Source: Liolophura sinensis
Lineage: Eukaryota; Mollusca; Polyplacophora; Chitonida; Chitonidae
Direction of reading: 5' to 3'
Length of the DNA stretch: 64,000 nt
NCBI RefSeq assembly: GCF_032854445.1
Contig: NW_027018096.1
Span: 20,280 to 84,279 of the forward strand
In this document: positions 1 to 10,967 of the stretch, in pieces
How positions within the stretch are numbered: position 1 is the stretch's first letter
Layout of the letters: every line of letters begins with the position of its first letter
Program-made: the position numbers and the translations under genes
Notes under the pieces: generated by a model
Database searches by the model: none
What the model was told of the DNA's origin: nothing
Seen by the model: the letters and a program-made list of their open reading frames with translations, nothing else

Positions 1-575
1 CAGCAAATGTCTTACTCCTAAGTCGAAGACAAACTCAATGTCTTTATCTACATGTAGAAAAACCACACCATTTGTATATAAAAAAAACAAAATGTACTTG
101 ATACAATCCGCTGTAAAAAGTACAATTGAACACTGACCCACATCAATAAGGTGCCAAAGGATGCGCAATAGGGCCAGGCATCTCCAGCTGTTGAAAAATT
201 GCAAATTTCCTTGGTTTCCATGGAGTAAGAGCCGTTGCTGGGCACGTGATCTTGACATCATTGATTATTCATTTGTGGCTACAGCCAAAAGTATTGGTCG
301 GAGAGCAACGCGGTTTGCACCATTCGATTTCTCGTCACAAAATACGTCGGATTAGCCTCTTACCAGCAGCATTGGAACAGTTTTTCCACTTTTGGATTTT
401 TGCCTGGTCTTTTTGCTAATTGAAATCGGCTACATTAACTATGTACAATCGCGACTGGTCATTACTATATTCAACTTTTCATTATAAGTTATGTGCCCTT
501 CGGTAGCCCAGACGACGTCAAATCTTTGGGCCAAGCCCATTTAACTCACCCAGCAAATGTCTTACTTCTAAATCG

Positions 576-594
576 AAGACAAACTCAATGTCTT
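576..594. repeat. Short inverted repeat in the monomer
   Basis: AAGACA (576-581) and TGTCTT (589-594) are perfect reverse complements around a 7-base loop. The arms are kept in nearly all monomers even where the loop varies (AACTTAA near 46895, AGCTCAA near 9382). A hairpin would form in single-stranded DNA or RNA; function is unknown. Confidence 0.5.
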
Positions 595-597
595 TAT

Positions 598-607
598 CTA
601 CATGTAG
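598..607. repeat. 10-bp palindrome CTACATGTAG in the monomer
   Basis: A perfect 10-base palindrome four bases after the short hairpin, repeated at 550-bp spacing. It is changed in a few units, such as ACATGCATAA near 20508 and ACATGGAGAA near 22708. It could be a dimer-binding site or a composition effect; nothing decides between these. Confidence 0.4.
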
Positions 608-624
608 AAAAACCACACCATTTG

Positions 625-632
625 TATATAAA
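625..632 (+). promoter_or_regulatory. TATA-box-like site, repeated in most monomers
   Basis: TATATAAA followed by an A-run fits the TATAWAAR consensus exactly. The same site occurs in most units at 550-bp spacing (for example 75, 625, 1175). It is altered in a few: TATAAAAA at about 1725 and 3375, TATGTAAA at about 27683, 38685 and 41436. Sequence match only; no transcription start can be seen. In AT-rich DNA such a site may be passive. Confidence 0.35.
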
Positions 633-792
633 AAAAACACAAGGTACTTGATACAATCCGCTGTAAAAAGTACAATTGAACACTGACCCACATCAATAAG
701 GTGCCAAAGGATGCGCAATTGGGCCAGGCATCTCCAGCTGTTGAAAAATTGCAAATTTCCTTGGTTTCCATGGAGTAAGAGCCGTTGCTGGG

Positions 793-798
793 CACGTG
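793..798. promoter_or_regulatory. CACGTG E-box, repeated in nearly every monomer
   Basis: Canonical palindromic E-box in the context GGGCACGTGATC, about 168 bp downstream of the TATA-like site and repeated once per 550 bp. CACGTG is the known core site of bHLH-zipper factors of the MYC, USF and MITF types. One monomer has lost it through a 1-bp insertion (GGCACAGTGATC near 6291-6302). Binding is not shown by the sequence. Confidence 0.4.
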
Positions 799-2167
799 AT
801 CTTGACATCATTGATTATTCATTTGTGGCTACAGCCAAAAGTATTGGTCGGAGAGCAACGCGGTTTGCACCATTCGATTTCTCGTCACAAAATACGTCGG
901 ATTAGCTTCTTACCAGCAGCATTGGAACAGTTTTTCCACTTTTGGATTTTTGCCTGGTCTTTTTGCTAATTGAAATCGGCTACATTAACTATGTACAATC
1001 GCGACTGGTCATTACTATATTCAACTTTTCATTATAAGTTATGTGCCCTTCGGTAGCCCAGACGACGTCAAATCTTTGGGCCAAGCCCATTTAACTCACC
1101 CAACAAATGTCTTACTTCTAAGTCGAAGACAAACTCAATGTCTTTATCTACATGTAGAAAAACCACACCATTTGTATATAAAAAAAACACAAGGTACTTG
1201 ATACAATCCGCTGTAAAAAGTACAATTGAACACTGACCCACATCAATAAGGTGCCAAAGGATGCGCAATTGGGCCAGGCATCTCCAGCTGTTGAAAAATT
1301 GCAAATTTCCTTGGTTTCCATGGAGTAAGAGCCGTTGCTGGGCACGTGATCTTGACATCATTGATTATTCATTTGTAACTACAGCCAAAAGTATTGGTCG
1401 GAGAGCAACGCGGTTTGCACCATTCGATTTCTCGTCACAAAATACGTCGGATTAGCCTCTTACCAGCAGCATTGGAACAGTTTTTCTACTTTTGGATTTT
1501 TGCCTGGTCTTTTTGCTAATTGAAATCGGCTACATTAACTATGTACAATCGCGACTGGTCATTACTATATTCAACTTTTCATTATAAGTTATGTGCCCTT
1601 CGGTAGCCCAGACGACGTCAAATCTTTGGGCCAAGCCCATTTAACTCACCCAGCAAATGTCTTACTTCTAAGTCGAAGACAAACTCAATGTCTTTATCTA
1701 CATGTAGAAAAACCACACCATTTGTATAAAAAAAAAACACAAGGTACTTGATACAATCCGCTGTAAAAAGTACAATTGAACACTGACCCACATCAATAAG
1801 GTGCCAAAGGATGCGCAATTGGGCCAGGCATCTCCAGCTGTTGAAAAATTGCAAATTTCCTTGGTTTCCATGGAGTAAGAGCCGTTGCTGGGCACGTGAT
1901 CTTGACATCATTGATTATTCATTTGTGGCTACAGCCAAAAGTATTGGTCGGAGAGCAACGCGGTTTGCACCATTCGATTTCTCGTCACAAAATACGTCGG
2001 ATTAGCCTCTTACCAGCAGCATTGGAACAGTTTTTCTACTTTTGGATTTTTGCCTGGTCTTTTTGCTAATTGAAATCGGCTACATTAACTATGTACAATC
2101 GCGACTGGTCATTACTATATTCAACTTTTCATTATAAGTTATGTGCCCTTCGGTAGCCCAGACGACG

Positions 2168-4917
2168 TCAAATCTTTGGGCCAAACCCATTTAACTCACC
2201 CAGCAAATGTCTTACTTCTAAGTCGAAGACAAACTCAATGTCTTTATCTACATGTAGAAAAACCACACCATTTGTATATAAAAAAAACACAAGGTACTTG
2301 ATACAATCCGCTGTAAAAAGTACAATTGAACACTGACCCACATCAATAAGGTGCCAAAGGATGCGCAATTGGGCCAGGCATCATCAGCTGTTGAAAAATT
2401 GCAAATTTCCTTGGTTTCCATGGAGTAAGAGCCGTTGCTGGGCACGTGATCTTGACATCATTGATTATTCATTTGTGGCTACAGCGAAAAGTATTGGTCG
2501 GAGAGCAACGCGGTTTGCACCATTCGATTTCTCGTCACAAAATACGTCGGATTAGCCTCTTACCAGCAGCATTGGAACAGTTTTTCTACTTTTGGATTTT
2601 TGCCTGGTCTTTTTGCGAATTGAAATCGGCTACATTAACTATGTACAATCGCGACTGGTCATTACTATATTCAACTTTTCATTATAAGTTATGTGCCCTT
2701 CGGTAGCCCAGACGACGTCAAATCTTTGGGCCAAGCCCATTTAACTCACCCAACAAATGTCTTACTTCTAAGTCGAAGACAAACTCAATGTCTTTATCTA
2801 CATGTAGAAAAACCACACCATTTGTATATAAAAAAAACACAAGGTACTTGATACAATCCGCTGTAAAAAGTACAATTGAACACTGACCCACATCTATAAG
2901 GTGCCAAAGGATGCGCAATTGGGCCAGGCATCTCCAGCTGTTGAAAAATTGCAAATTTCCTTGGTTTCCATGCAGTAAGAGCCGTTGCTGGGCACGTGAT
3001 CTTGACATCATTGAATATTCATTTGTGGCTACAGCCAAAAGTATTGGTTGGAGAGCAACGCGGTTTGCACCATTCGATTTCTCGTCACAAAATACGTCGG
3101 ATTAGCCTCTTACCAGCAGCATTGGAACAGTTTTTCTACTTTTGGATTTTTGCCTGGTCTTTTTGCGAATTGAAATCGGCTACATTAACTATGTACAATC
3201 GCGACTGGTCATTACTATATTCAACTTTTCATTATAAGTTATGTGCCCTTCGGTAGCCCAGACGACGTCAAATCTTTGGGCCAAGCCCATTTAACTCACC
3301 CAGCAAATGTCTTACTTCTAAGTCGAAGACAAACTCAATGTCTTTATCTACATGTAGAAAAACCACACCATTTGTATAAAAAAAAAACACAAGGTACTTG
3401 ATACAATCCGCTGTAAAAAGTACAATTGAACACTGACCCACATCAATAAGGTGCCAAAGGATGCGCAATTGGGCCAGGCATCTCCAGCTGTTGAAAAATT
3501 GCAAATTTCCTTGGTTTCCATGGAGTAAGAGCCGTTGCTGGGCACGTGATCTTGACATCATTGATTATTCACTTGTGGCTACAGCCAAAAGTATTGGTCG
3601 GAGAGCAACGCGGTTTGCACCATTCGATTTCTCGTCACAAAATACGTCGGATTAGCCTCTTACCAGCAGCATTGGAACAGTTTTTCCACTTTTGGATTTT
3701 TGCCTGGTCTTTTTGCTAATTGAAATCGGCTACATTAACTATGTACAATCGCGACTGGTCATTACTATATTCAACTTTTCATTATAAGTTATGTGCCCTT
3801 CGGTAGCCCAGACGACGTCAAATCTTTGGGCCAAGCCCATTTAACTCACCCAGCAAATGTCTTACTCCTAAGTCGAAGACAAACTCAATGTCTTTATCTA
3901 CATGTAGAAAAACCACACCATTTGTATATAAAAAAAACAAAATGTACTTGATACAATCCGCTGTAAAAAGTACAATTGAACACTGACCCACATCAATAAG
4001 GTGCCAAAGGATGCGCAATAGGGCCAGGCATCTCCAGCTGTTGAAAAATTGCAAATTTCCTTGGTTTCCATGGAGTAAGAGCCGTTGCTGGGCACGTGAT
4101 CTTGACATCATTGATTATTCATTTGTGGCTACAGCCAAAAGTATTGGTCGGAGAGCAACGCGGTTTGCACCATTCGATTTCTCGTCACAAAATACGTCGG
4201 ATTAGCCTCTTACCAGCAGCATTGGAACAGTTTTTCCACTTTTGGATTTTTGCCTGGTTCTTTTGCTAATTGAAATCGGCTACATTAACTATGTACAATC
4301 GCGACTGGTCATTACTATATTCAACTTTTCATTATAAGTTATGTGCCCTTCGGTAGCCCAGACGACGTCAAATCTTTGGGCCAAGCCCATTTAACTCACC
4401 CAGCAAATGTCTTACTTCTAACGAAGACAAACTCAATGTCTTTATCTACATGTAGAAAAACCACACCATTTGTATATAAAAAAAAACACAAGGTACTTGA
4501 TACAATCCGCTGTAAAAAGTACAATTGAACACTGACCCCACATCAATAAGGTGCCAAAGGATGCGCAATTGGGCCAGGCATCATCAGCTGTTGAAAAATT
4601 GCAAATTTCCTTGGTTTCCATGGAGTAAGAGCCGTTGCTGGGCACGTGATCTTGGACATCATTGATTATTCATTTGTGGCTACAGCCAACAGTATTGGTC
4701 GGAGAGCAACGCGGTTTGCACCATTCGATTTCTCGTCACAAAATACGTCGGATTAGCTTCTTACCAGCAGCATTGGAACAGTTTTTCCACTTTGGATTTT
4801 TGCCTGGTCTTTTTGCTAATTGAAATCGGCTACATTAACTATGTACAATCGCGACTGGTCATTACTATATTCAACTTTTCATTATAAGTTATGTGCCCTT
4901 CGGTAGCCCAGACGACG
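2168..4917. repeat. Five-monomer block, first copy of an 8-monomer repeat
   Basis: Monomers starting 2168, 2718, 3268, 3818 and 4368 share a distinctive order of variants with those at 6569 to 9318, offset about 4,401 bp (eight units). Shared marks are GCCAAACCC, then CATCTATAAG with GAATATTC and GGTTGGAG, then CACTTGTGG, then ACTCCTAAG with ACAAAATGTAC, then GATTAGCTTC. The first 517 bp of the window is another copy of the ACTCCTAAG/ACAAAATGTAC unit, seven units before the one at 3818. Confidence 0.75.
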
Positions 4918-6568
4918 TCAAATCTTTGGGCCAAGCCCATTTAACTCACCCAACAAATGTCTTACTTCTAAGTCGAAGACAAACTCAATGTCTTTATCTA
5001 CATGTAGAAAAACCACACCATTTGTATATAAAAAAAACACAAGGTACTTGATACAATCCGCTGTAAAAAGTACAATTGAACACTGACCCACATCAATAAG
5101 GTGCCAAAGGATGCGCAATTGGGCCAGGCATCTCCAGCTGTTGAAAAATTGCAAATTTCCTTGGTTTCCATGGAGTAAGAGCCGTTGCTGGGCACGTGAT
5201 CTTGACATCATTGATTATTCATTTGTGGCTACAGCCAAAAGTATTGGTCGGAGAGCAACGCGGTTTGCACCATTCGATTTCTCGTCACAAAATACGTCGG
5301 ATTAGCCTCTTACCAGCAGCATTGGAACAGTTTTTCCACTTTTGGATTTTTGCCTGGTCTTTTTGCGAATTGAATTCGGCTACATTAACTATGTACATTC
5401 GCGACTGGTCATTACTATATTCAACTTTTCATTATAAGTTATGTGCCCTTCGGTAGCCCAGACGACGTCAAATCTTTGGGCCAAGCCCATTTAACTCACC
5501 CAGCAAATGTCTTACTTCTAAGTCGAAGACAAACTCAATGTCTTTATCTACATGTAGAAAAACCACACCATTTGTATATAAAAAAAACACAAGGTACTTG
5601 ATACAATCCGCTGTAAAAAGTACAATTGAACACTGACCCACATCAATAAGGTGCCAAAGGATGCGCAATTGGGCCAGGCATCTCCAGCTGTTGAAAAATT
5701 GCAAATTTCCTTGGTTTCCATGGAGTAAGAGCCGTTGCTGGGCACGTGATCTTGACATCATTGATTATTCATTTGTGGCTACAGCCAAAAGTATTGGTCG
5801 GAGAGCAACGCGGTTTGCACCATTCGATTTCTCGTCACAAAATACGTCGGATTAGCCTCTTACCAGCAGCATTGGAACAGTTTTTCTACTTTTGGATTTT
5901 TGCCTGGTCTTTTTGCTAATTGAAATCGGCTACATTAACTATGTACAATCGCGACTGGTCATTACTATATTCAACTTTTCATTATAAGTTATGTGCCCTT
6001 CGGTAGCCCAGACGACGTCAAATCTTTGGGCCAAACCCATTTAACTCACCCAGCAAATGTCTTACTTCTAAGTCGAAGACAAACTCAATGTCTTTATCTA
6101 CATGTAGAAAAACCACACCATTTGTATATAAAAAAAACACAAGGTACTTGATACAATCCGCTGTAAAAAGTACAATTGAACACTGACCCACATCAATAAG
6201 GTGCCAAAGGATGCGCAATTGGGCCAGGCATCTCCAGCTGTTGAAAAATTGCAAATTTCCTTGGTTTCCATGGAGTAAGAGCCGTTGCTGGGCACAGTGA
6301 TCTTGACATCATTGATTATTCATTTGTGGCTACAGCCAAAAGTATTGGTCGGAGAGCAACGCGGTTTGCACCATTCGATTTCTCGTCACAAAATACGTCG
6401 GATTAGCCTCTTACCAGCAGCATTGGAACAGTTTTTCTACTTTTGGATTTTTGCCTGGTCTTTTTGCTAATTGAAATCGGCTACATTAACTATGTACAAT
6501 CGCGACTGGTCATTACTATATTCAACTTTTCATTATAAGTTATGTGCCCTTCGGTAGCCCAGACGACG

Positions 6569-9318
6569 TCAAATCTTTGGGCCAAACCCATTTAACTCAC
6601 CCAGCAAATGTCTTACTTCTAAGTCGAAGACAAACTCAATGTCTTTATCTACATGTAGAAAAACCACACCATTTGTATATAAAAAAAACACAAGGTACTT
6701 GATACAATCCGCTGTAAAAAGTACAATTGAACACTGACCCACATCAATAAGGTGCCAAAGGATGCGCAATTGGGCCAGGCATCTCCAGCTGTTGAAAAAT
6801 TGCAAATTTCCTTGGTTTCCATGGAGTAAGAGCCGTTGCTGGGCACGTGATCTTGACATCATTGATTATTCATTTGTGGCTACAGCCAAAAGTATTGGTC
6901 GGAGAGCAACGCGGTTTGCACCATTCGATTTCTCGTCACAAAATACGTCGGATTAGCCTCTTACCAGCAGCATTGGAACAGTTTTTCTACTTTTGGATTT
7001 TTGCCTGGTCTTTTTGCTAATTGAAATCGGCTACATTAACTATGTACAATCGCGACTGGTCATTACTATATTCAACTTTTCATTATAAGTTATGTGCCCT
7101 TCGGTAGCCCAGACGACGTCAAATCTTTGGGCCAAGCCCATTTAACTCACCCAACAAATGTCTTACTTCTAAGTCGAAGACAATCTCAATGTCTTTATCT
7201 ACATGTAGAAAAACCACACCATTTGTATATAAAAAAAACACAAGGTACTTGATACAATCCGCTGTAAAAAGTACAATTGAACACTGACCCACATCTATAA
7301 GGTGCCAAAGGATGCGCAATTGGGCCAGGCATCTCCAGCTGTTGAAAAATTGCAAATTTCCTTGGTTTCCATGGAGTAAGAGCCGTTGCTGGGCACGTGA
7401 TCTTGACATCATTGAATATTCATTTGTGGCTACAGCCAAAAGTATTGGTTGGAGAGCAACGCGGTTTGCACCATTCGATTTCTCGTCACAAAATACGTCG
7501 GATTAGCCTCTTACCAGCAGCATTGGAACAGTTTTTCTACTTTTGGATTTTTGCCTGGTCTTTTTGCGAATTGAAATCGGCTACATTAACTATGTACAAT
7601 CGCGACTGGTCATTACTATATTCAACTTTTCATTATAAGTTATGTGCCCTTCGGTAGCCCAGACGACGTCAAATCTTTGGGCCAAGCCCATTTAACTCAC
7701 CCAGCAAATGTCTTACTTCTAAGTCGAAGACAAACTCAATGTCTTTATCTACATGTAGAAAAACCACACCATTTGTATATAAAAAAAACACAAGGTACTT
7801 GATACAATCCGCTGTAAAAAGTACAATTGAACACTGACCCACATCAATAAGGTGCCAAAGGATGCGCAATTGGGCCAGGCATCTCCAGCTGTTGAAAAAT
7901 TGCAAATTTCCTTGGTTTCCATGGAGTAAGAGCCGTTGCTGGGCACGTGATCTTGACATCATTGATTATTCACTTGTGGCTACAGCCAAAAGTATTGGTC
8001 GGAGAGCAACGCGGTTTGCACCATTCGATTTCTCGTCACAAAATACGTCGGATTAGCCTCTTACCAGCAGCATTGGAACAGTTTTTCCACTTTTGGATTT
8101 TTGCCTGGTCTTTTTGCTAATTGAAATCGGCTACATTAACTATGTACAATCGCGACTGGTCATTACTATATTCAACATTTCATTATAAGTTATGTGCCCT
8201 TCGGTAGCCCAGACGACGTCAAATCTTTGGGCCAAGCCCATTTAACTCACCCAGCAAATGTCTTACTCCTAAGTCGAAGACAAACTCAATGTCTTTATCT
8301 ACATGTAGAAAAACCACACCATTTGTATATAAAAAAAACAAAATGTACTTGATACAATCCGCTGTAAAAAGTACAATTGAACACTGACCCACATCAATAA
8401 GGTGCCAAAGGATGCGCAATTGGGCCAGGCATCTCCAGCTGTTGAAAAATTGCAAATTTCCTTGGTTTCCATGGAGTAAGAGCCGTTGCTGGGCACGTGA
8501 TCTTGACATCATTGATTATTCATTTGTGGCTACAGCCAAAAGTATTGGTCGGAGAGCAACGCGGTTTGCACCATTCGATTTCTCGTCACAAAATACGTCG
8601 GATTAGCCTCTTACCAGCAGCATTGGAACAGTTTTTCCACTTTTGGATTTTTGCCTGGTCTTTTTGCTAATTGAAATCGGCTACATTAACTATGTACAAT
8701 CGCGACTGGTCATTACTATATTCAACTTTTCATTATAAGTTATGTGCCCTTCGGTAGCCCAGACGACGTCAAATCTTTGGGCCAAGCCCATTTAACTCAC
8801 CCAACAAATGTCTTACTTCTAAGTCGAAGACAAACTCAATGTCTTTATCTACATGTAGAAAAACCACACCATTTGTATATAAAAAAAACACAAGGTACTT
8901 GATACAATCCGCTGTAAAAAGTACAATTGAACACTGACCCACATCAATAAGGTGCCAAAGGATGCGCAATTGGGCCAGGCATCTCCAGCTGTTGAAAAAT
9001 TGCAAATTTCCTTGGTTTCCATGGAGTAAGAGCCGTTGCTGGGCACGTGATCTTGACATCATTGATTATTCATTTGTGGCTACAGCCAAAAGTATTGGTC
9101 GGAGAGCAACGCGGTTTGCACCATTCGATTTCTCGTCACAAAATACGTCGGATTAGCTTCTTACCAGCAGCATTGGAACAGTTTTTCCACTTTTGGATTT
9201 TTGCCTGGTCTTTTTGCGAATTGAATTCGGCTACATTAACTATGTACAATCGCGACTGGTCATTACTATATTCAACTTTTCATTATAAGTTATGTGCCCT
9301 TCGGTAGCCCAGACGACG
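6569..9318. repeat. Five-monomer block, second copy of an 8-monomer repeat
   Basis: Second copy of the variant series described at 2168-4917. Differences are few: GCGCAATTGGG instead of GCGCAATAGGG in the fourth unit, GACAATCTC in the second, and none of the clustered indels of the last unit. This places the duplication after most variants arose. The unit at 6018 also carries GCCAAACCC and may be a further local copy. Confidence 0.7.
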
Positions 9319-10967
9319 TCAAATCTTTGGGCCAAGCCCATTTAACTCACCCAGCAAATGTCTTACTTCTAAGTCGAAGACAAGCTCAATGTCTTTATCT
9401 ACATGTAGAAAAACCACACCATTTGTATATAAAAAAACACAAGGTACTTGATACAATCCGCTGTAAAAAGTACAATTGAACACTGACCCACATCAATAAG
9501 GTGCCAAAGGATGCGCAATTGGGCCAGGCATCTCCAGCTGTTGAAAAATTGCAAATTTCCTTGGTTTCCATGGAGTAAGAGCCGTTGCTGGGCACGTGAT
9601 CTTGACATCATTGATTATTCATTTGTGGCTACAGCCAAAAGTATTGGTCGGAGAGCAACGCGGTTTGCACCATTCGATTTCTCGTCACAAAATACGTCGG
9701 ATTAGCCTCTTACCAGCAGCATTGGAACAGTTTTTCTACTTTTGGATTTTTGCCTGGTCTTTTTGCGAATTGAAATCGGCTACATTAACTATGTACAATC
9801 GCGACTGGTCATTACTATATTCAACTTTTCATTATAAGTTATGTGCCCTTCGGTAGCCCAGACGACGTCAAATCTTTGGGCCAAGCCCATTTATCTCACC
9901 CAGCAAATGTCTTACTTCTAAGTCGAAGACAAACTCAATGTCTTTATCTACATGTAGAAAAACCACACCATTTGTATATAAAAAAAACAAAAGGTACTTG
10001 ATACAATGCGCTGTAAAAAGTACAATTGAACACTGACCCACATCAATAAGGTGCCAAAAGATGCGCAATTGGGCCAGGCATCTCCAGCTGTTGAAAAATT
10101 GCAAATTTCTATGGTTTCCATGGAGTAAGAGCCGTTGCTGGGCACGTGATCTTGACATCATTGATTATTCATTTGTGGCTACAGCCAAAAGTATTGGTCG
10201 GAGAGCAACGCGGTTTGCACCATTCGATTTCTCGTCACAAAATACGTCGGATTAGCCTCTTACCAGCAGCATTGGAACAGTTTTTCCACTTTTGGATTTT
10301 TGCCTGGTCTTTTTGCTTATTGAAATCGGCTACATTAGCTATGTACAATCGCGACTGGTCATTACTATATTCAATTTTTCATTATAAGTTATGTGCCCTT
10401 CGGTAGCCCAGACGACGTCAAATCTTTGGGCCAAACCCATTTAACTCACCCAGCAAATGTCTTACTTCTAAGTCGAAGACAAACTCAATGTCTTTATCTA
10501 CATGTAGAAAAACCACACCATTTGTATATAAAAAAAACACAAGGTACTTGATACAATCCGCTGTAAAAAGTACAATTGAACACTGACCCACATCAATAAG
10601 GTGCCAAAGGATGCGCAATTGGGCCAGGCATCTCCAGCTGTTGAAAAATTGCAAATTTCCTTGGTTTCCATGGAGTAAGAGCCGTTGCTGGGCACGTGAT
10701 CTTGACATCATTGATTATTCATTTGTGGCTACAGCCAAAAGTATTGGTCGGAGAGCAACGCGGTTTGCACCATTCGATTTCTCGTCACAAAATACGTCGG
10801 ATTAGCCTCTTACCAGCAGCATTGGAACAGTTTTTCCACTTTTGGATTTTTGCCTGGTCTTTTTGCGAATTGAATTCGGCTACATTAACTATGTACAATC
10901 GCGACTGGTCATTACTATATTCAACTTTTCATTATAAGTTATGTGCCCTTCGGTAGCCCAGACGACG

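Larger units (their letters stand above)
518..1067. repeat. Representative 550-bp satellite monomer
   Basis: One unit, phased arbitrarily on the landmark after GACGACGTC. In order it holds a GGGC-CAA-GCCC mini-hairpin, an AAGACA/TGTCTT hairpin, a CTACATGTAG palindrome, a TATATAAA box with an A-run, an AT-rich middle, TCCATGGA, a CACGTG E-box, and a pyrimidine-rich part ending in TCGCGA. The minus strand has a 97-codon ATG frame and the plus strand frames of 64 and 86 codons. They overlap and change freely with each base variant, so I do not call them genes. I see no tRNA-type A/B boxes, no terminal inverted repeats and no CENP-B box in the unit. Confidence 0.9.

Noticed and set aside
793-798. 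CENP-B box or other known centromere-protein site in the monomer
   Set aside because: I looked for the TTCG-NNNN-A-NN-CGGG pattern on both strands of the monomer and did not find it. A centromere role is therefore open, not supported.
518-811. Minus-strand 97-codon open frame starting with two Met, present in nearly all monomers
   Set aside because: It recurs only because the monomer recurs. It overlaps other frames of 61-108 codons on both strands, changes amino acids freely with each base variant, and matches no family I know. A dN/dS test over many monomers would settle it; a ratio near 1 is expected.
518-1067. tRNA-derived SINE origin of the monomer
   Set aside because: No convincing A box and B box pair with correct spacing is present, and there is no poly(A) or short-repeat tail at a unit border.
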